Positions 25,001-32,031 of a DNA stretch of 64,000 nt are shown here, in pieces (positions within the stretch are counted from its first letter, which is position 1; the number at the start of each line of letters is the position of its first letter). Source of the DNA: Rhodoblastus sp963748385. Its GTDB lineage: Bacteria; Pseudomonadota; Alphaproteobacteria; Rhizobiales; Beijerinckiaceae. The stretch spans positions 62,001 through 126,000 of the forward strand of contig CAVVIQ010000016.1 in NCBI GenBank assembly GCA_963748385.1. Direction: 5' to 3'. The translations under genes were made by a program, and so were the position numbers. The notes beneath the pieces were generated by a model. The model was not told the origin of the DNA, searched no databases, and was given only the letters and a program-made list of their open reading frames with translations.

Positions 25001-25983
25001 TCGTGCGCAACTCGATCCTCTTGGTGGAGTTCGCGCGCGAAAAGGTCGGCGAGGGCTGGGACGTGCGCGAGGCGGTGCTCACCGCCGGCCGGGTCCGCCT
25101 GCGCCCGATCATGATCACCGCCCTGGCGCTGGTGATCGGCTCGATGGTGCTGCTCTCAGACCCGATCTTCCAGGGCATGGCGGTGTCGCTGCTGTTCGGC
25201 TCGCTGGTCGCCACCTTCCTGACCCTGATCGTCATTCCGCTCGGCTGCATCTCGGCGCGCAAATATTTCAAGACGCGCAAGGTCGACGACGACGACGGCG
25301 ACGATGGCGACAATGGCGCGCCGCCCCGCGGCCCAGGTCCTGGACAAGGTCCCGGCCCCGGCCCGGCTCCGGCCCCCGCGCCATCGGGCGCCTCTGGCCG
25401 CCCCGCCCGCCTCGTCCGGCCCGGCGAAGCGGCGGCCGCGCCGCCCGCGCCCGCCCCGGAAGCCTCCGGACGCCCGGCGCGCCTGGTGAAAAAAGCCGAC
25501 GAGACGCCCGCCGCGCCGCCCGCCGCGCCGTCTCCAGCGGCCTCCGGGCGCCCGCCCCGCCTGGTGAAAAAAGCCGACGAGCCGCCCGTCGCCCAACAGC
25601 CAGAGCCCGAGCCTCAGCCCGCGCCAGAGCCTCAGCCCGCGCCTCAGCCGGCGCCCGCCGCGCCGTCCCCAGCGCCCTCCGGGCGCCCGGCGCGCCTGGT
25701 GAAAAAAGCCGAGGAGCCGCCCGTCGCCCAAGAACCAGAGCCGGAACCCGAGCCAGAACCGGAACCCGAGCCGCCGCCGGAGCCTCAGGCCCAGCCCAAG
25801 CTGGAGCCCGAGCCAGAGCCCAAGGCCCAGCCCAAGGCGGAGCCGGCGCCTCAGCCTGAAGCGGCGCCTGCGCCCGAGCCCGACGGGGAAAAATCGCAGC
25901 GTCAATTGTCATCGAAACGCGAACGCAGCTTGCGCGGCATCCGCCTTAAGGACATATCCTACGATCCGGGAGATCAGGGATGA
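22042..25983 (+). CDS. RND family transporter permease with a long Pro-rich, repeat-containing C-terminal tail
   Basis: The first ~1080 residues are a complete AcrB/hydrophobe-type RND permease: FLIGLLGMAITPREEDPQISVPMVDIFVAYPGA at the N-terminus, TM4 with FAIGILVDDAIVVVENIYRRW (the Asp pair of the proton relay), a second half with FIALAGIIVRNSILLVEFAREK, and paired porter domains. The usual length is ~1040; this one has 1313. The additional ~230 residues are cytoplasmic and disordered, rich in Pro/Glu/Ala, with four copies of an (A/P)SGRPARLVKKADE-like motif and an EPEP run, ending SYDPGDQG. The substrate is unknown. The gene overlaps the next one by 4 bases. Confidence 0.9.
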   Translation: MTETAAHEAAHPNGERHPHHKLGFAGRVARAFVESPLTPLLLMAFFLIGLLGMAITPREEDPQISVPMVDIFVAYPGAAASEVANLVSEPLERLMSELPGVKHVYSMSRDGLSMVTVRFEVGERMEPSLVKLYNKLYSNMDLIPKGVMQPLVKPKSIDDVPVVTVTLSSSKLDLVQLRKLGLDALQRFKALPNTGQSFVTGGSREQVRIDVDMPRMSSHKVTLSQIAQAVAAANQRNPGGYVVDGGKWFNIYTGDFLATIADVENLVIAVDDSRPVFLRDVAKVSHGESETKSVVDNNVRDAEGGFVAAPAVTVAVAKKYGSNGIVVANELIRELEAMKGRLIPDSVTVTVTRDYGETAQDKVTHLIMKLFIVSGLVTILALLTMGTRPALIVMVTIPATLLMSISVAYVLGFTINRVSMFALVFAIGILVDDAIVVVENIYRRWLESGRTSDRITVEAVDEVGNPTILATFTVVAALLPMGFVSDMMGPYMLPIPVLSSAAMIFSLFAAFVFVPWLAARVKPSMSALKSAADREHRQAAAIGRWYGSVITPIMDNPVVGYITLFLIFAAMLGAVSMFMFKAVAFKMLPYDNKSEMQVVIDMPEGTDLFVTANLAQQLGAELRKIPEVTAFQTYVGTSSPFNFNGLVRHYFLRQEPWQGDIAVQLLDKEKRSRSSHEIALYVRRILTPIAAASSARLTVAEAPPGPPVLAPMVIELYGPTPEVRRQVARDLIGILRKTPHLADINTFMEAPHDNIEFDVDRLRAAMFGVSVEDINREVIMATGGFEAGPFQRIRNLEQATIVLQTPMATRGNIGNLLAMPVRSRAGAMVPLGELGRFVKRPVDAVIYHKDLRAVEYVTADVIGKLGAPLYGMLDVESALKKYTTPDGVHLSGNFFSRPDTVNRSGFKWDGEWQVTYVTFRDMGLAFGAALVLIYMLVVAEFRSFMLPAVVMTPIPLTMIGIVPGHWLLGADFTATSMIGFIALAGIIVRNSILLVEFAREKVGEGWDVREAVLTAGRVRLRPIMITALALVIGSMVLLSDPIFQGMAVSLLFGSLVATFLTLIVIPLGCISARKYFKTRKVDDDDGDDGDNGAPPRGPGPGQGPGPGPAPAPAPSGASGRPARLVRPGEAAAAPPAPAPEASGRPARLVKKADETPAAPPAAPSPAASGRPPRLVKKADEPPVAQQPEPEPQPAPEPQPAPQPAPAAPSPAPSGRPARLVKKAEEPPVAQEPEPEPEPEPEPEPPPEPQAQPKLEPEPEPKAQPKAEPAPQPEAAPAPEPDGEKSQRQLSSKRERSLRGIRLKDISYDPGDQG
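25390..25716 (+). repeat. Four copies of a 14-residue SGRPARLV motif in the RND tail
   Basis: Copies begin at 25390, 25462, 25540 and 25675, each 42 bases. They encode ASGRPARLV followed by Lys-Lys-Ala-Asp/Glu-Glu in the last three copies and by RPGEA in the first. The spacers are Pro/Ala/Glu/Gln rich. A short basic linear motif repeated in an acidic linker suggests multivalent binding to a partner. Confidence 0.85.
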
Positions 25984-26429
25984 AACGCGACAGGATCCAA
26001 TCGACAGGGCTCGCGGCGCTGGCCGCGATGATGGCGCTGGCGGCGACGGCCGAAGCGGCGACCTTCGGGGATCTTGCCGGCGCGCGCGAGGCGCGGCCGC
26101 CCGAGCCGGTCATCACCCCGGACATGTTCGGCGCGCAGGGGGCCATTCCGCGCCCGCTCGACGCGCCCGCCGCCGCCCAGGTCCCGCCCGGCGGCTGGAC
26201 GCCGCCCCAGGCCTATCTGCCCTTCGGCCCCGCCGGAAACCTGCCGAACGCGCGGCTCCAGACCTGGACCTTCGGCCAGGTCAATTCGACGACGGACCCG
26301 TTCAATTCCGCGGGTCTGAGCACGCCTTACATGTTTGTGCCGTGGAGCACGCCGCTGTCGGCCTGGTCCAATGCGCAAACATGGAACTGGTGGCGCGAAC
26401 GCACAGGCGTTCAGCCGCCCTATTGGTAG
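25980..26429 (+). CDS. Exported protein of unknown function, coupled to the RND permease
   Basis: The 149-aa precursor overlaps the permease stop by 4 bases (ATGA). It has a signal peptide (residues ~1-27, ending ATAEAA) and a mature part rich in Pro, Ala, Trp and Asn, with no Cys. The Trp-rich C-terminal segment contains FVPWSTPLSAWSNAQTWNWW. No known domain is recognised. Translational coupling to the RND permease and presence in the same array suggest a periplasmic partner or cargo of the transport system. Confidence 0.7.
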   Translation: MKRDRIQSTGLAALAAMMALAATAEAATFGDLAGAREARPPEPVITPDMFGAQGAIPRPLDAPAAAQVPPGGWTPPQAYLPFGPAGNLPNARLQTWTFGQVNSTTDPFNSAGLSTPYMFVPWSTPLSAWSNAQTWNWWRERTGVQPPYW

Positions 26430-26481
26430 GAACGCGGAAGAAACGCTTCTTCGGCCCGCCACCTGAGTAGGGGAGAGTAAA

Positions 26482-27021
26482 ATGAAAACAGGAATGGCAA
26501 TAGCAATCTTCCTCGGCGCCGCCGGCCTCGCCGGCGCCGCCTTCGCCGAGGATATCCCGCCGCCGCCGTCCGGCCCCTACGCCGCCGCACAGCAACAACC
26601 CGCAAACGCCAGCCCCGCTGACGCCGACGAATATGACCCGCAGGCCGAAGCGCAGAACCCCAACTGGGGTCGGCCCCCGCCCCCGCCCCCGCCCGCCTAT
26701 GGCTATCCTGCTCCGCAGCAACCGGCGGCCAACAGCGGCGGCGCCAACACCGCGTCGAGCCAGCCCCCCGCGCCACAGGGCTGGGCCCCGCCCCCGCCGC
26801 CGCCCTATGGCGGCTACGGCTATGGCCCCTATCCCTACGACTACGACCGCGGCTACGGCTATGGCTCCGGACGCGGCTACGGACGCGGCTACGGCCATGG
26901 CCGGGGCCAAATGAGGGGCAACTTCAGCTTCGGCGGCGGCGGCGACTCCGACATGAACGGCCGGGGCGACAACGACTGGAGCGGCTACGACCGTGGTTAC
27001 GGCGGCGACCGCGGCTGGTGA
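26482..27021 (+). CDS. Exported Pro/Gly/Tyr-rich low-complexity protein (sulfur-globule-protein-like)
   Basis: The 179-aa precursor has a signal peptide (cleavage expected after AFA, ~residue 22), a Pro-rich middle with PPPPPPPAYGYP blocks and a Gly/Tyr/Arg-rich tail made of GYGYG and RGYGRGYGHGRG-type repeats. It has no Cys. The composition recalls the small structural envelope proteins of bacterial sulfur globules and other Gly/Tyr coat proteins, but low-complexity composition alone is weak evidence. GTAGGGGAGAG precedes the ATG. The position in the RND/ParA array suggests a structural exported component. Confidence 0.65.
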   Translation: MKTGMAIAIFLGAAGLAGAAFAEDIPPPPSGPYAAAQQQPANASPADADEYDPQAEAQNPNWGRPPPPPPPAYGYPAPQQPAANSGGANTASSQPPAPQGWAPPPPPPYGGYGYGPYPYDYDRGYGYGSGRGYGRGYGHGRGQMRGNFSFGGGGDSDMNGRGDNDWSGYDRGYGGDRGW

Positions 27022-27125
27022 TGAAACCATCCCGGCCCAACGCCTGAAACAAACGGCCGGCGGAAATCCCCCGGCGGCTGTTCATATTCCCGTTTCTCGG
27101 GCGGTTTCCCGCCGGGAGGTGAACA

Positions 27126-27719
27126 ATGCGAAGAGTGAGAATGTGGCTCGCAGCGGCCGCCGCCGCTTCCGCGCTCGCCAGCTCCACGGCCGCCCACGCC
27201 CAATGGTGGGCCGGCACGCCATACACCGGCGGCCCTAATGGCGGCGGCCCGTGGGGCTATCCCTATAGTTACAACGGCTGGAATCGCGGACCCGGCTATG
27301 GGAACCCATCCACCAACCTCAGCAGCTGGGGGAACGGATGGAACAACGGATGGAACAGTCCGGCGGGGGGCGGGCCGTGGGGCGGAGGCCCTTGGGGCGG
27401 CCCCTATGGAGCCGGTCCTGGCGGCGGGCCGTGGTCGTCGCCCTATGGCGGCGGCGGCCCCTATGGCGGCAACCCTTGGTCGTCGCCCTATTCCGGCGGA
27501 CCCTGGGGAGGACCTTGGGGAGGCGCCCCATACGGAAGTCCCATGGGCGGCAGTCCGTGGGGCGGAGGCCCCATGGGCGGTCCCATGGGCGGAGGTCCCA
27601 TGGGCGGTCCCATGGGCGGAGGCCCCATGGGCGGCAGTCCGTGGGGCGGGGGGCCCATGGGCGGTCCCATGGGCAGTCCCATGGGCGGAAGTCCGTGGGG
27701 CGGAGGGCCCTGGCGTTAG
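27126..27719 (+). CDS. Exported Gly/Trp/Pro/Met-rich repeat protein (sulfur-globule-protein-like)
   Basis: The 197-aa precursor has a basic N-terminus, an Ala-rich signal sequence (cleavage expected after AHA, ~residue 25) and a mature part built almost wholly from GGPWGG, GGPYGG and GGPMGG units. Trp, Tyr and Met lie at regular spacing, and Cys is absent. The Gly/Trp/Tyr repeats resemble sulfur globule envelope proteins; Met-rich GGPMGG repeats could also bind Cu(I). GGGAGG lies 6 bases before the ATG. Nothing proves either role. Confidence 0.65.
   Translation: MRRVRMWLAAAAAASALASSTAAHAQWWAGTPYTGGPNGGGPWGYPYSYNGWNRGPGYGNPSTNLSSWGNGWNNGWNSPAGGGPWGGGPWGGPYGAGPGGGPWSSPYGGGGPYGGNPWSSPYSGGPWGGPWGGAPYGSPMGGSPWGGGPMGGPMGGGPMGGPMGGGPMGGSPWGGGPMGGPMGSPMGGSPWGGGPWR
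27540..27716 (+). repeat. In-frame GGPMGG / GGSPWGG coding repeats
   Basis: The DNA repeats units of the form TCCCATGGGCGG and AGTCCGTGGGGCGGAGG through the 3' third of the gene at 27126-27719. Units are near-identical at DNA level, so copy number may vary by slippage or be compressed in assembly. Confidence 0.8.
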
Positions 27720-27798
27720 TGACGGCGACGCCGACGGCGAACAGACCGCCGGCGCTCGGTCCGTTGGGTGAGACCTGCTCGTACTGTGAGGCTCGACA

Positions 27799-28494
27799 AT
27801 GATTTCTTCGATCGCAACCCGGCTGTTCTACGCAATCGTGTTTTTCCTGCTCGGCGCCTGGGTGGCTTCGGTGTCGCCCCAGTTCCGGCACATGATGCAC
27901 CATGCGTCCAAGGTCGGCGCCGTGGGCTTCGACAAAATGCGCGACTGGACGTCGGAGACGCTGGTGAAGGCGCCCGACATCACAAACACCAGTCCGGCTC
28001 CGTCTTCCGGGTCCGCGACGGCCCCGTCGCCATCGGGCGAGGCGAGCCAGACGCAGACGGCCTCCGCGCCTCAAGCGGCGGCGGCGCCCGCCTCCGCCGC
28101 GCAACCCGCGAGTTCGTCTCAACAGGCGTCCGCGCCCGAGGCGCCCCAACCCGCAGCGACGGCGCCCAACGCGAACGGCGCCTCCGAACTTCTGAACCGC
28201 GCCCGCCGGGCCTACGCGCACAAGGATATCGACGCCGCGATCGACGCCTATCGCGCCTTCATCGAGCAAAACCCGGACGCCATCGGCGCGCGCGGGGAGC
28301 TTGGCGACGTCTATTACGCGGCGGACCGCAAACACGACGCCGCGCAGATGTATTTCGAATGCGCGACCAAATATCTCGACGCCGGTAAGATCGCGAACGC
28401 GAAAGCCCTGGTCGGCGCGGTGCGCGAGGGCGACCCGGCGATGGCGGACGACCTGGAGCGCCGCGTCGCGGCCGCCTCAAGCAAGAAGAGTTGA
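27799..28494 (+). CDS. Membrane-anchored TPR protein
   Basis: The 231-aa protein has one N-terminal membrane segment (ATRLFYAIVFFLLGAWVASVSP) and a disordered Ser/Ala/Pro/Gln linker (~residues 55-125). Two or three TPR-like helical hairpins follow in the C-terminal part (ELLNRARRAYAHKDIDAAIDAYRAFIEQNPDAIGARGELGDVYYAADRKHDAAQMYFECATKYLDAG). The charge pattern does not fix its topology. TPR units normally bind protein partners. It lies 28 bases before the ParA-type gene on the same strand, so it may connect that ATPase to the membrane; this is inferred. Confidence 0.75.
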   Translation: MISSIATRLFYAIVFFLLGAWVASVSPQFRHMMHHASKVGAVGFDKMRDWTSETLVKAPDITNTSPAPSSGSATAPSPSGEASQTQTASAPQAAAAPASAAQPASSSQQASAPEAPQPAATAPNANGASELLNRARRAYAHKDIDAAIDAYRAFIEQNPDAIGARGELGDVYYAADRKHDAAQMYFECATKYLDAGKIANAKALVGAVREGDPAMADDLERRVAAASSKKS

Positions 28495-28522
28495 ACGCCG
28501 TTTATCGGCGGCGGGAGGTTCC

Positions 28523-29218
28523 GTGGCGATCGCCAGTAAATCGAAAACGCGCGGCAGCGCAAAGAACAAGGCAAAATTCGACCCCGCCGGCAAGGTGGTG
28601 GTCGTCGGCAATCTCAAGGGCGGTTGCGGCAAGAGCACGATCGCGTTCAATCTCGCGGTCTGGCTGGCCTCCGCCGGCGACCAGCCTCTGCTTGTCGATC
28701 TCGATCCGCAAAAGACATTGTGCGATCTGGTCTCGGTGCGTGAGGATATCGAGGCGACCCCGCAAGTGACCCCGCCAACCGACGCCTTGCCCCCGTCGTC
28801 CGAGGGACGCCGCGTCCTGGTCGATTTCGGCGCCTCCGACTTTGCGCGATTGGCGCAGGTTATCCCAAGGGCGGACCTCATCCTCGTGCCGGTTCTGCCG
28901 AGCCAGGCGGATGTCTGGGCGACCCAGCGCTATCTCATTCTGGTGCTCACGCGCCGCAAGCCCGGCGCCCGCATCATTTTTTTCGTCAATCGCGCCGAAT
29001 CCGTCGAAACTTCCCGCGAGACCCGCGAGACCTTGGCCGCCCTCAAGGCGATGGCCGGCATGTGCGAAAACGCCTCGGTGCTGCCATCGGTCATTCGCCG
29101 GCGCGTCGCATATTGTCGCAGCCTCAGCGAAGGGCTTGGCGTTTTCGAGATGAAGGGCCAAAACAAGGCGGCGGAGGAATTCGAACGCCTCGCAGCCTCG
29201 GTCGCGGCTCATCTCTGA
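28523..29218 (+). CDS. Orphan ParA/MinD-type ATPase
   Basis: The gene begins at a GTG (28523) with GGGAGG 4 bases upstream and encodes 231 aa. A basic N-terminal tail (KSKTRGSAKNKAK) precedes the deviant Walker A KGGCGKST (about residues 32-39, signature Lys32). DLDPQKT is the Walker A' motif and LVDFGASD the Walker B region. LVPVLPSQADVWAT, FFVNRAES and a C-terminal helix complete the ParA fold. No parB, replication gene or parS-like repeat is nearby, so plasmid or chromosome partition is unlikely. Positioning of a cellular cargo, as for McdA or PpfA, is inferred from its place in the RND/TPR locus. Confidence 0.85.
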   Translation: MAIASKSKTRGSAKNKAKFDPAGKVVVVGNLKGGCGKSTIAFNLAVWLASAGDQPLLVDLDPQKTLCDLVSVREDIEATPQVTPPTDALPPSSEGRRVLVDFGASDFARLAQVIPRADLILVPVLPSQADVWATQRYLILVLTRRKPGARIIFFVNRAESVETSRETRETLAALKAMAGMCENASVLPSVIRRRVAYCRSLSEGLGVFEMKGQNKAAEEFERLAASVAAHL

Positions 29219-29244
29219 GCCTCGACCCAGACAGGGGAAACGCC

Positions 29245-29811
29245 ATGCCTTCGACACATGATCCGAACACGGCCGAATTCATCAAGGATTATCCCAAACA
29301 GGTCTTCCCGCACCCGCCGGAACGCCCGCCGGAATATCTCGCCTATCTGGAAAAGGCGTCGATGGCGCTCCGCTCGCTACGGCTGTTCGTCTATGCCGGC
29401 ATGGGCGCTTTCATCCTGCTGGCGGCCTATGGCTTTTTCCTGATTTACCTGTTGACCGGCGACGCGCAAACCATGGCGACGCAAATGCAGCGCATGACCC
29501 TTCAAATGGAGGTGATGGCGGGACAGATGCGGGTGATCACCACCACCATGGGCTCCATGCAGGCGGATATCGGCGACATGCGCGGCGATATGGCCGCCAT
29601 GCGCGCGAATATCCAGGACATGGACGGCCATATAGCCGCGATGGACATGACCACCCGCCAGATGGCCTCGACCGTCGCCCTGATCCAGCATTCGGCGCGC
29701 AATCTCGACGCCAGCATCGGCCCCGCGGCGGGCGCGATGAACAAATTCATGCCTTTCGGCGCCGGCGGCAACAACTGGCCCGGCCCGACGCCCTTCGCGC
29801 CGTTACGATAG
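29245..29811 (+). CDS. Membrane protein with a Met-rich coiled coil
   Basis: The 188-aa protein starts at ATG 29245, with AGGGGAAA upstream. After a ~45-residue hydrophilic N-terminus comes one membrane segment (VYAGMGAFILLAAYGFFLIYLL). A long coiled coil (~residues 70-155) follows, in which Met occupies many heptad core positions, for example MATQMQRMTLQMEVMAGQM and DMRGDMAAMRANIQDM. The tail is Gly/Pro rich. Methionine-lined helices could assemble homotypically or bind Cu(I); neither is shown. It follows the ParA-type gene by 26 bases and is probably cotranscribed. Confidence 0.7.
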   Translation: MPSTHDPNTAEFIKDYPKQVFPHPPERPPEYLAYLEKASMALRSLRLFVYAGMGAFILLAAYGFFLIYLLTGDAQTMATQMQRMTLQMEVMAGQMRVITTTMGSMQADIGDMRGDMAAMRANIQDMDGHIAAMDMTTRQMASTVALIQHSARNLDASIGPAAGAMNKFMPFGAGGNNWPGPTPFAPLR

Positions 29812-29926
29812 ACACGGCCGCGACGAAGACTTCCTGGCAGGCGTTCCAATCCGCGCCTGCGCGCCAAATTGAAAGTTTCAGGCGGGCGGCTATGATCAGC
29901 GCCTCGAATCGAGGGAGGACCGGAAC

Positions 29927-30172
29927 ATGAAACAAATCATCCTTGCGACAACGGTGCTTTTGTTTGCGGCGGGAAGCGCATTCGCTCAGGCGACATGCGA
30001 AGCCCAGGCCATCGGGAAAGACGGGAAGCCATTGGCCGGCGCGGCGAAGATGAGCTTCGTCAACAAGTGCAAGACCGACGCCTGCGAAGCCAAGGCGGTC
30101 GGAAGCAACGGCAAGATGCTTTCGGGCGCGGCGAAAACAAGCTTCGTGAAAAAGTGCAAGGCGGGCGCCTGA
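29927..30172 (+). CDS. PsiF-repeat exported protein
   Basis: The 81-aa precursor has a signal peptide (MKQIILATTVLLFAAGSAFA) and two PsiF-type repeats, each with a pattern of Cys-Glu-Ala-x-Ala, then Gly-Lys-x-Leu-x-Gly-Ala-Ala-Lys-x-Ser-Phe-Val and Lys-Cys. Each repeat therefore carries a Cys at each end, which may pair. The E. coli namesake is phosphate-starvation inducible and of unknown function. GGGAGGACC precedes the ATG. It is the last gene before the strong terminator at 30256-30300. Confidence 0.85.
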   Translation: MKQIILATTVLLFAAGSAFAQATCEAQAIGKDGKPLAGAAKMSFVNKCKTDACEAKAVGSNGKMLSGAAKTSFVKKCKAGA

Positions 30173-30255
30173 AGCGCCGCGCCGCCGGAGTCCGCGCTCG
30201 CCAGGCGCGGGCGCCCGTCAGCGCCTGAACCTCCCGCTTGATGCGCCCCCGCGCC

Positions 30256-30300
30256 AAAGCCGGTTTTCTCGCGCAGAAAACCGGCTTTGTGGGGTTTTTT
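30256..30300 (+). terminator. Strong Rho-independent terminator ending the 20-30 kb locus
   Basis: A perfect 14-bp stem (30256-30269 with 30275-30288; AAAGCCGGTTTTCT) with a 5-base loop is followed by GTGGGG and T6 at 30295-30300. No comparable terminator is seen between 20.3 and 30.2 kb. The remaining gap to 30476 shows no other feature. Confidence 0.9.
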
Positions 30301-30476
30301 GCGCCTGGTGTGAAGGCTCATCGACGCATCGGTCGGCGGCGGCCGCCGAAAGCCGCTCTCTCATCAGTGCGCCATCCGGGAGGCGCTTCGCGAGCGACCT
30401 GTCTCCCGTTCTCGGACACTGCGCGCGGGAACACGACCGCGATCGCAACAAACAAGGCCTGAAAGCGAGGAACAGA

Positions 30477-31382
30477 GTGAATCGCAGCGCGCGCGCGCCG
30501 AGGCGTCGCCGCATTGAGCCGGCGGCATGGACCTTCATGCTTCTCGTCGCACTATCGCTTGCGGCGCCGGTTCCCGCGGTGGGCAGCACCGGCATGCGGC
30601 TCGCGACGCCCGGCCAGACTGTCGTCGGGAGACCGAAACTGACCTATCTCGAACTCCTACGCATGATCGTGACGGACCTCCAAATGACGAACGGGGCGGA
30701 CGCCCGCGCCAAAGGCCATGAGGTCGCGTCCTTTCGCAACATCCTCGGCCCCGATGGCGGCGGCGACGCCCCCAACTCCATCGAAATCGACTCGTTCGCA
30801 ACGCTCGAATTCAAAACCGGCGGCCGCTCGCGCCTTGCGCTGCTCGTCGATCTCGGCGAGAGCGAAGGACGCATCGAACATACGGCGCTGCTGGCCCTGT
30901 TCGATCTCACCGCGGCGCCTCGACTTCTCGATCTCGTGGACATCGGCATGGATCAATCCGTTTATTTCGCCGATACGCCGCTCGTCCGACTCGGCCGAAA
31001 CGACGAGGCGCTGGTTCTTGTCGGAACGCATTCCAACTCCAACCAGAGCTATGCGAAACACGCGCTGGTTTTCGCTGACGGCGACAAATGGCGGCTGATC
31101 GACAGCTTTGCGACGCTTTCCGACCGCTATTGCGCTTTCGACCGTGACGAAACGCCCCATTTCTCGACGCGCCCCGGCCGCTCCCCAATCTTTTCGGACG
31201 TCGTCGTCACGGTGCGCGAACGACAAAAAGCGACCGGCGCGGATTGCGGCGTGGAAAAAGGCGCACAGGATTATGCGCGCGCTTATACCGCCATTTACCG
31301 GTGGAATTCCGCCAAGGGACGCTTTGTCGGCGACAGGTCGGCGCTAACCCGGCTGGAGGCGGTCAACAACAAACGATATTGA
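30477..31382 (+). CDS. Exported protein of unknown function
   Basis: The gene starts at GTG 30477 with GCGAGGA upstream and encodes 301 aa. A strongly basic N-terminus (RSARAPRRRR) precedes a hydrophobic segment ending near AVGS, giving a signal peptide. The mature part alternates short hydrophobic strands such as LALLVDLG, ALLALFDLTAAPRLLDLVDIG and ALVLVGTHSNSN, suggesting a beta-rich periplasmic domain, with two Cys (in RYCAFD and ADCGVE). No family is recognised. It converges on the gene at 31411-32031. Confidence 0.65.
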   Translation: MNRSARAPRRRRIEPAAWTFMLLVALSLAAPVPAVGSTGMRLATPGQTVVGRPKLTYLELLRMIVTDLQMTNGADARAKGHEVASFRNILGPDGGGDAPNSIEIDSFATLEFKTGGRSRLALLVDLGESEGRIEHTALLALFDLTAAPRLLDLVDIGMDQSVYFADTPLVRLGRNDEALVLVGTHSNSNQSYAKHALVFADGDKWRLIDSFATLSDRYCAFDRDETPHFSTRPGRSPIFSDVVVTVRERQKATGADCGVEKGAQDYARAYTAIYRWNSAKGRFVGDRSALTRLEAVNNKRY

Positions 31383-31410
31383 ACCGCGGTCGGGGCGGAA
31401 GTGGGATCGG

Positions 31411-32031
31411 TCAGGGACAGGCGCGTGACGCCATTGGCCTTCTGGCCTCGATCTCCTTCGCCACGTTGGCCGAAGCCGCCTTTTCCGTCGCGATATGGAC
31501 CGTGTCGCCGGAAATGGTCACGTCGCCTTCCCACCGGTCGCCGAGGGCGACGCTGCGGATCGTCGTGAGGTCGACGCGCTCGTAAGGCTTGCCGTCGCTG
31601 TCGAAGGCCTGCGCGACCGCCGCCTCAAGAATATGAAGCGTATAAAAGGAGCCGCTTCCGCCGCCGTTGTAAAAAGCGACGGCGACAAGCAGGCCATTGC
31701 GGGTCGCGCCTATGTAGCGGTAACCGGTTTCCTCGGCGCCGTTCATCGTCTCCGCCATCGGATGGCTCTGCGCGACCCAGCCCGCGCGCCGCCTGATGGC
31801 GTCGCCATAGCGGTTGGAGCCGATCGCCGCCCGCGCGTCCACCGTCACCAGAATCGGCCCGGAATCGCCGAGGTCGCCGTCGCCAAGATCGCGGAAGATC
31901 TCGGGCGGAACCGGTTTGCCGTCGAGGGTGAATGCGCTTCTCAGCTCGTCGAGCGGGCCGGCGGCGAAGCAAGGCCCGGCGAAAACGAACAGCGCGGCGA
32001 GGAAGATCGGCATTGGACGCATGGCGTTCAT
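31411..32031 (-). CDS. Exported protein of unknown function
   Basis: The 206-aa protein starts at ATG 32031 with a signal peptide (MPIFLAALFVFAGPCFA). The mature part is ~180 residues, with LVTVDARAAIGSNRY, TGYRYIGATRNGLLVAVAFYNGGGSGSFYTLHIL and a C-terminal basic region. The Gly-rich strand-turn-strand in the middle suggests a beta structure. A Cys is third from the end (RACP). No known domain is seen. It is divergent from the gene at 32368 across a 336-base gap. Confidence 0.65.
   Translation of the reverse strand: MNAMRPMPIFLAALFVFAGPCFAAGPLDELRSAFTLDGKPVPPEIFRDLGDGDLGDSGPILVTVDARAAIGSNRYGDAIRRRAGWVAQSHPMAETMNGAEETGYRYIGATRNGLLVAVAFYNGGGSGSFYTLHILEAAVAQAFDSDGKPYERVDLTTIRSVALGDRWEGDVTISGDTVHIATEKAASANVAKEIEARRPMASRACP

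Noticed and set aside
27360..27716. A CRISPR-like or tandem DNA repeat array
   Set aside because: The repeats are in frame within a Gly/Pro/Met-rich exported protein, with no constant spacer length and no cas genes.
28523..29218. A plasmid or chromosome partition locus (parA)
   Set aside because: There is no parB, centromere-like repeat or replication gene nearby; the neighbours are envelope proteins.
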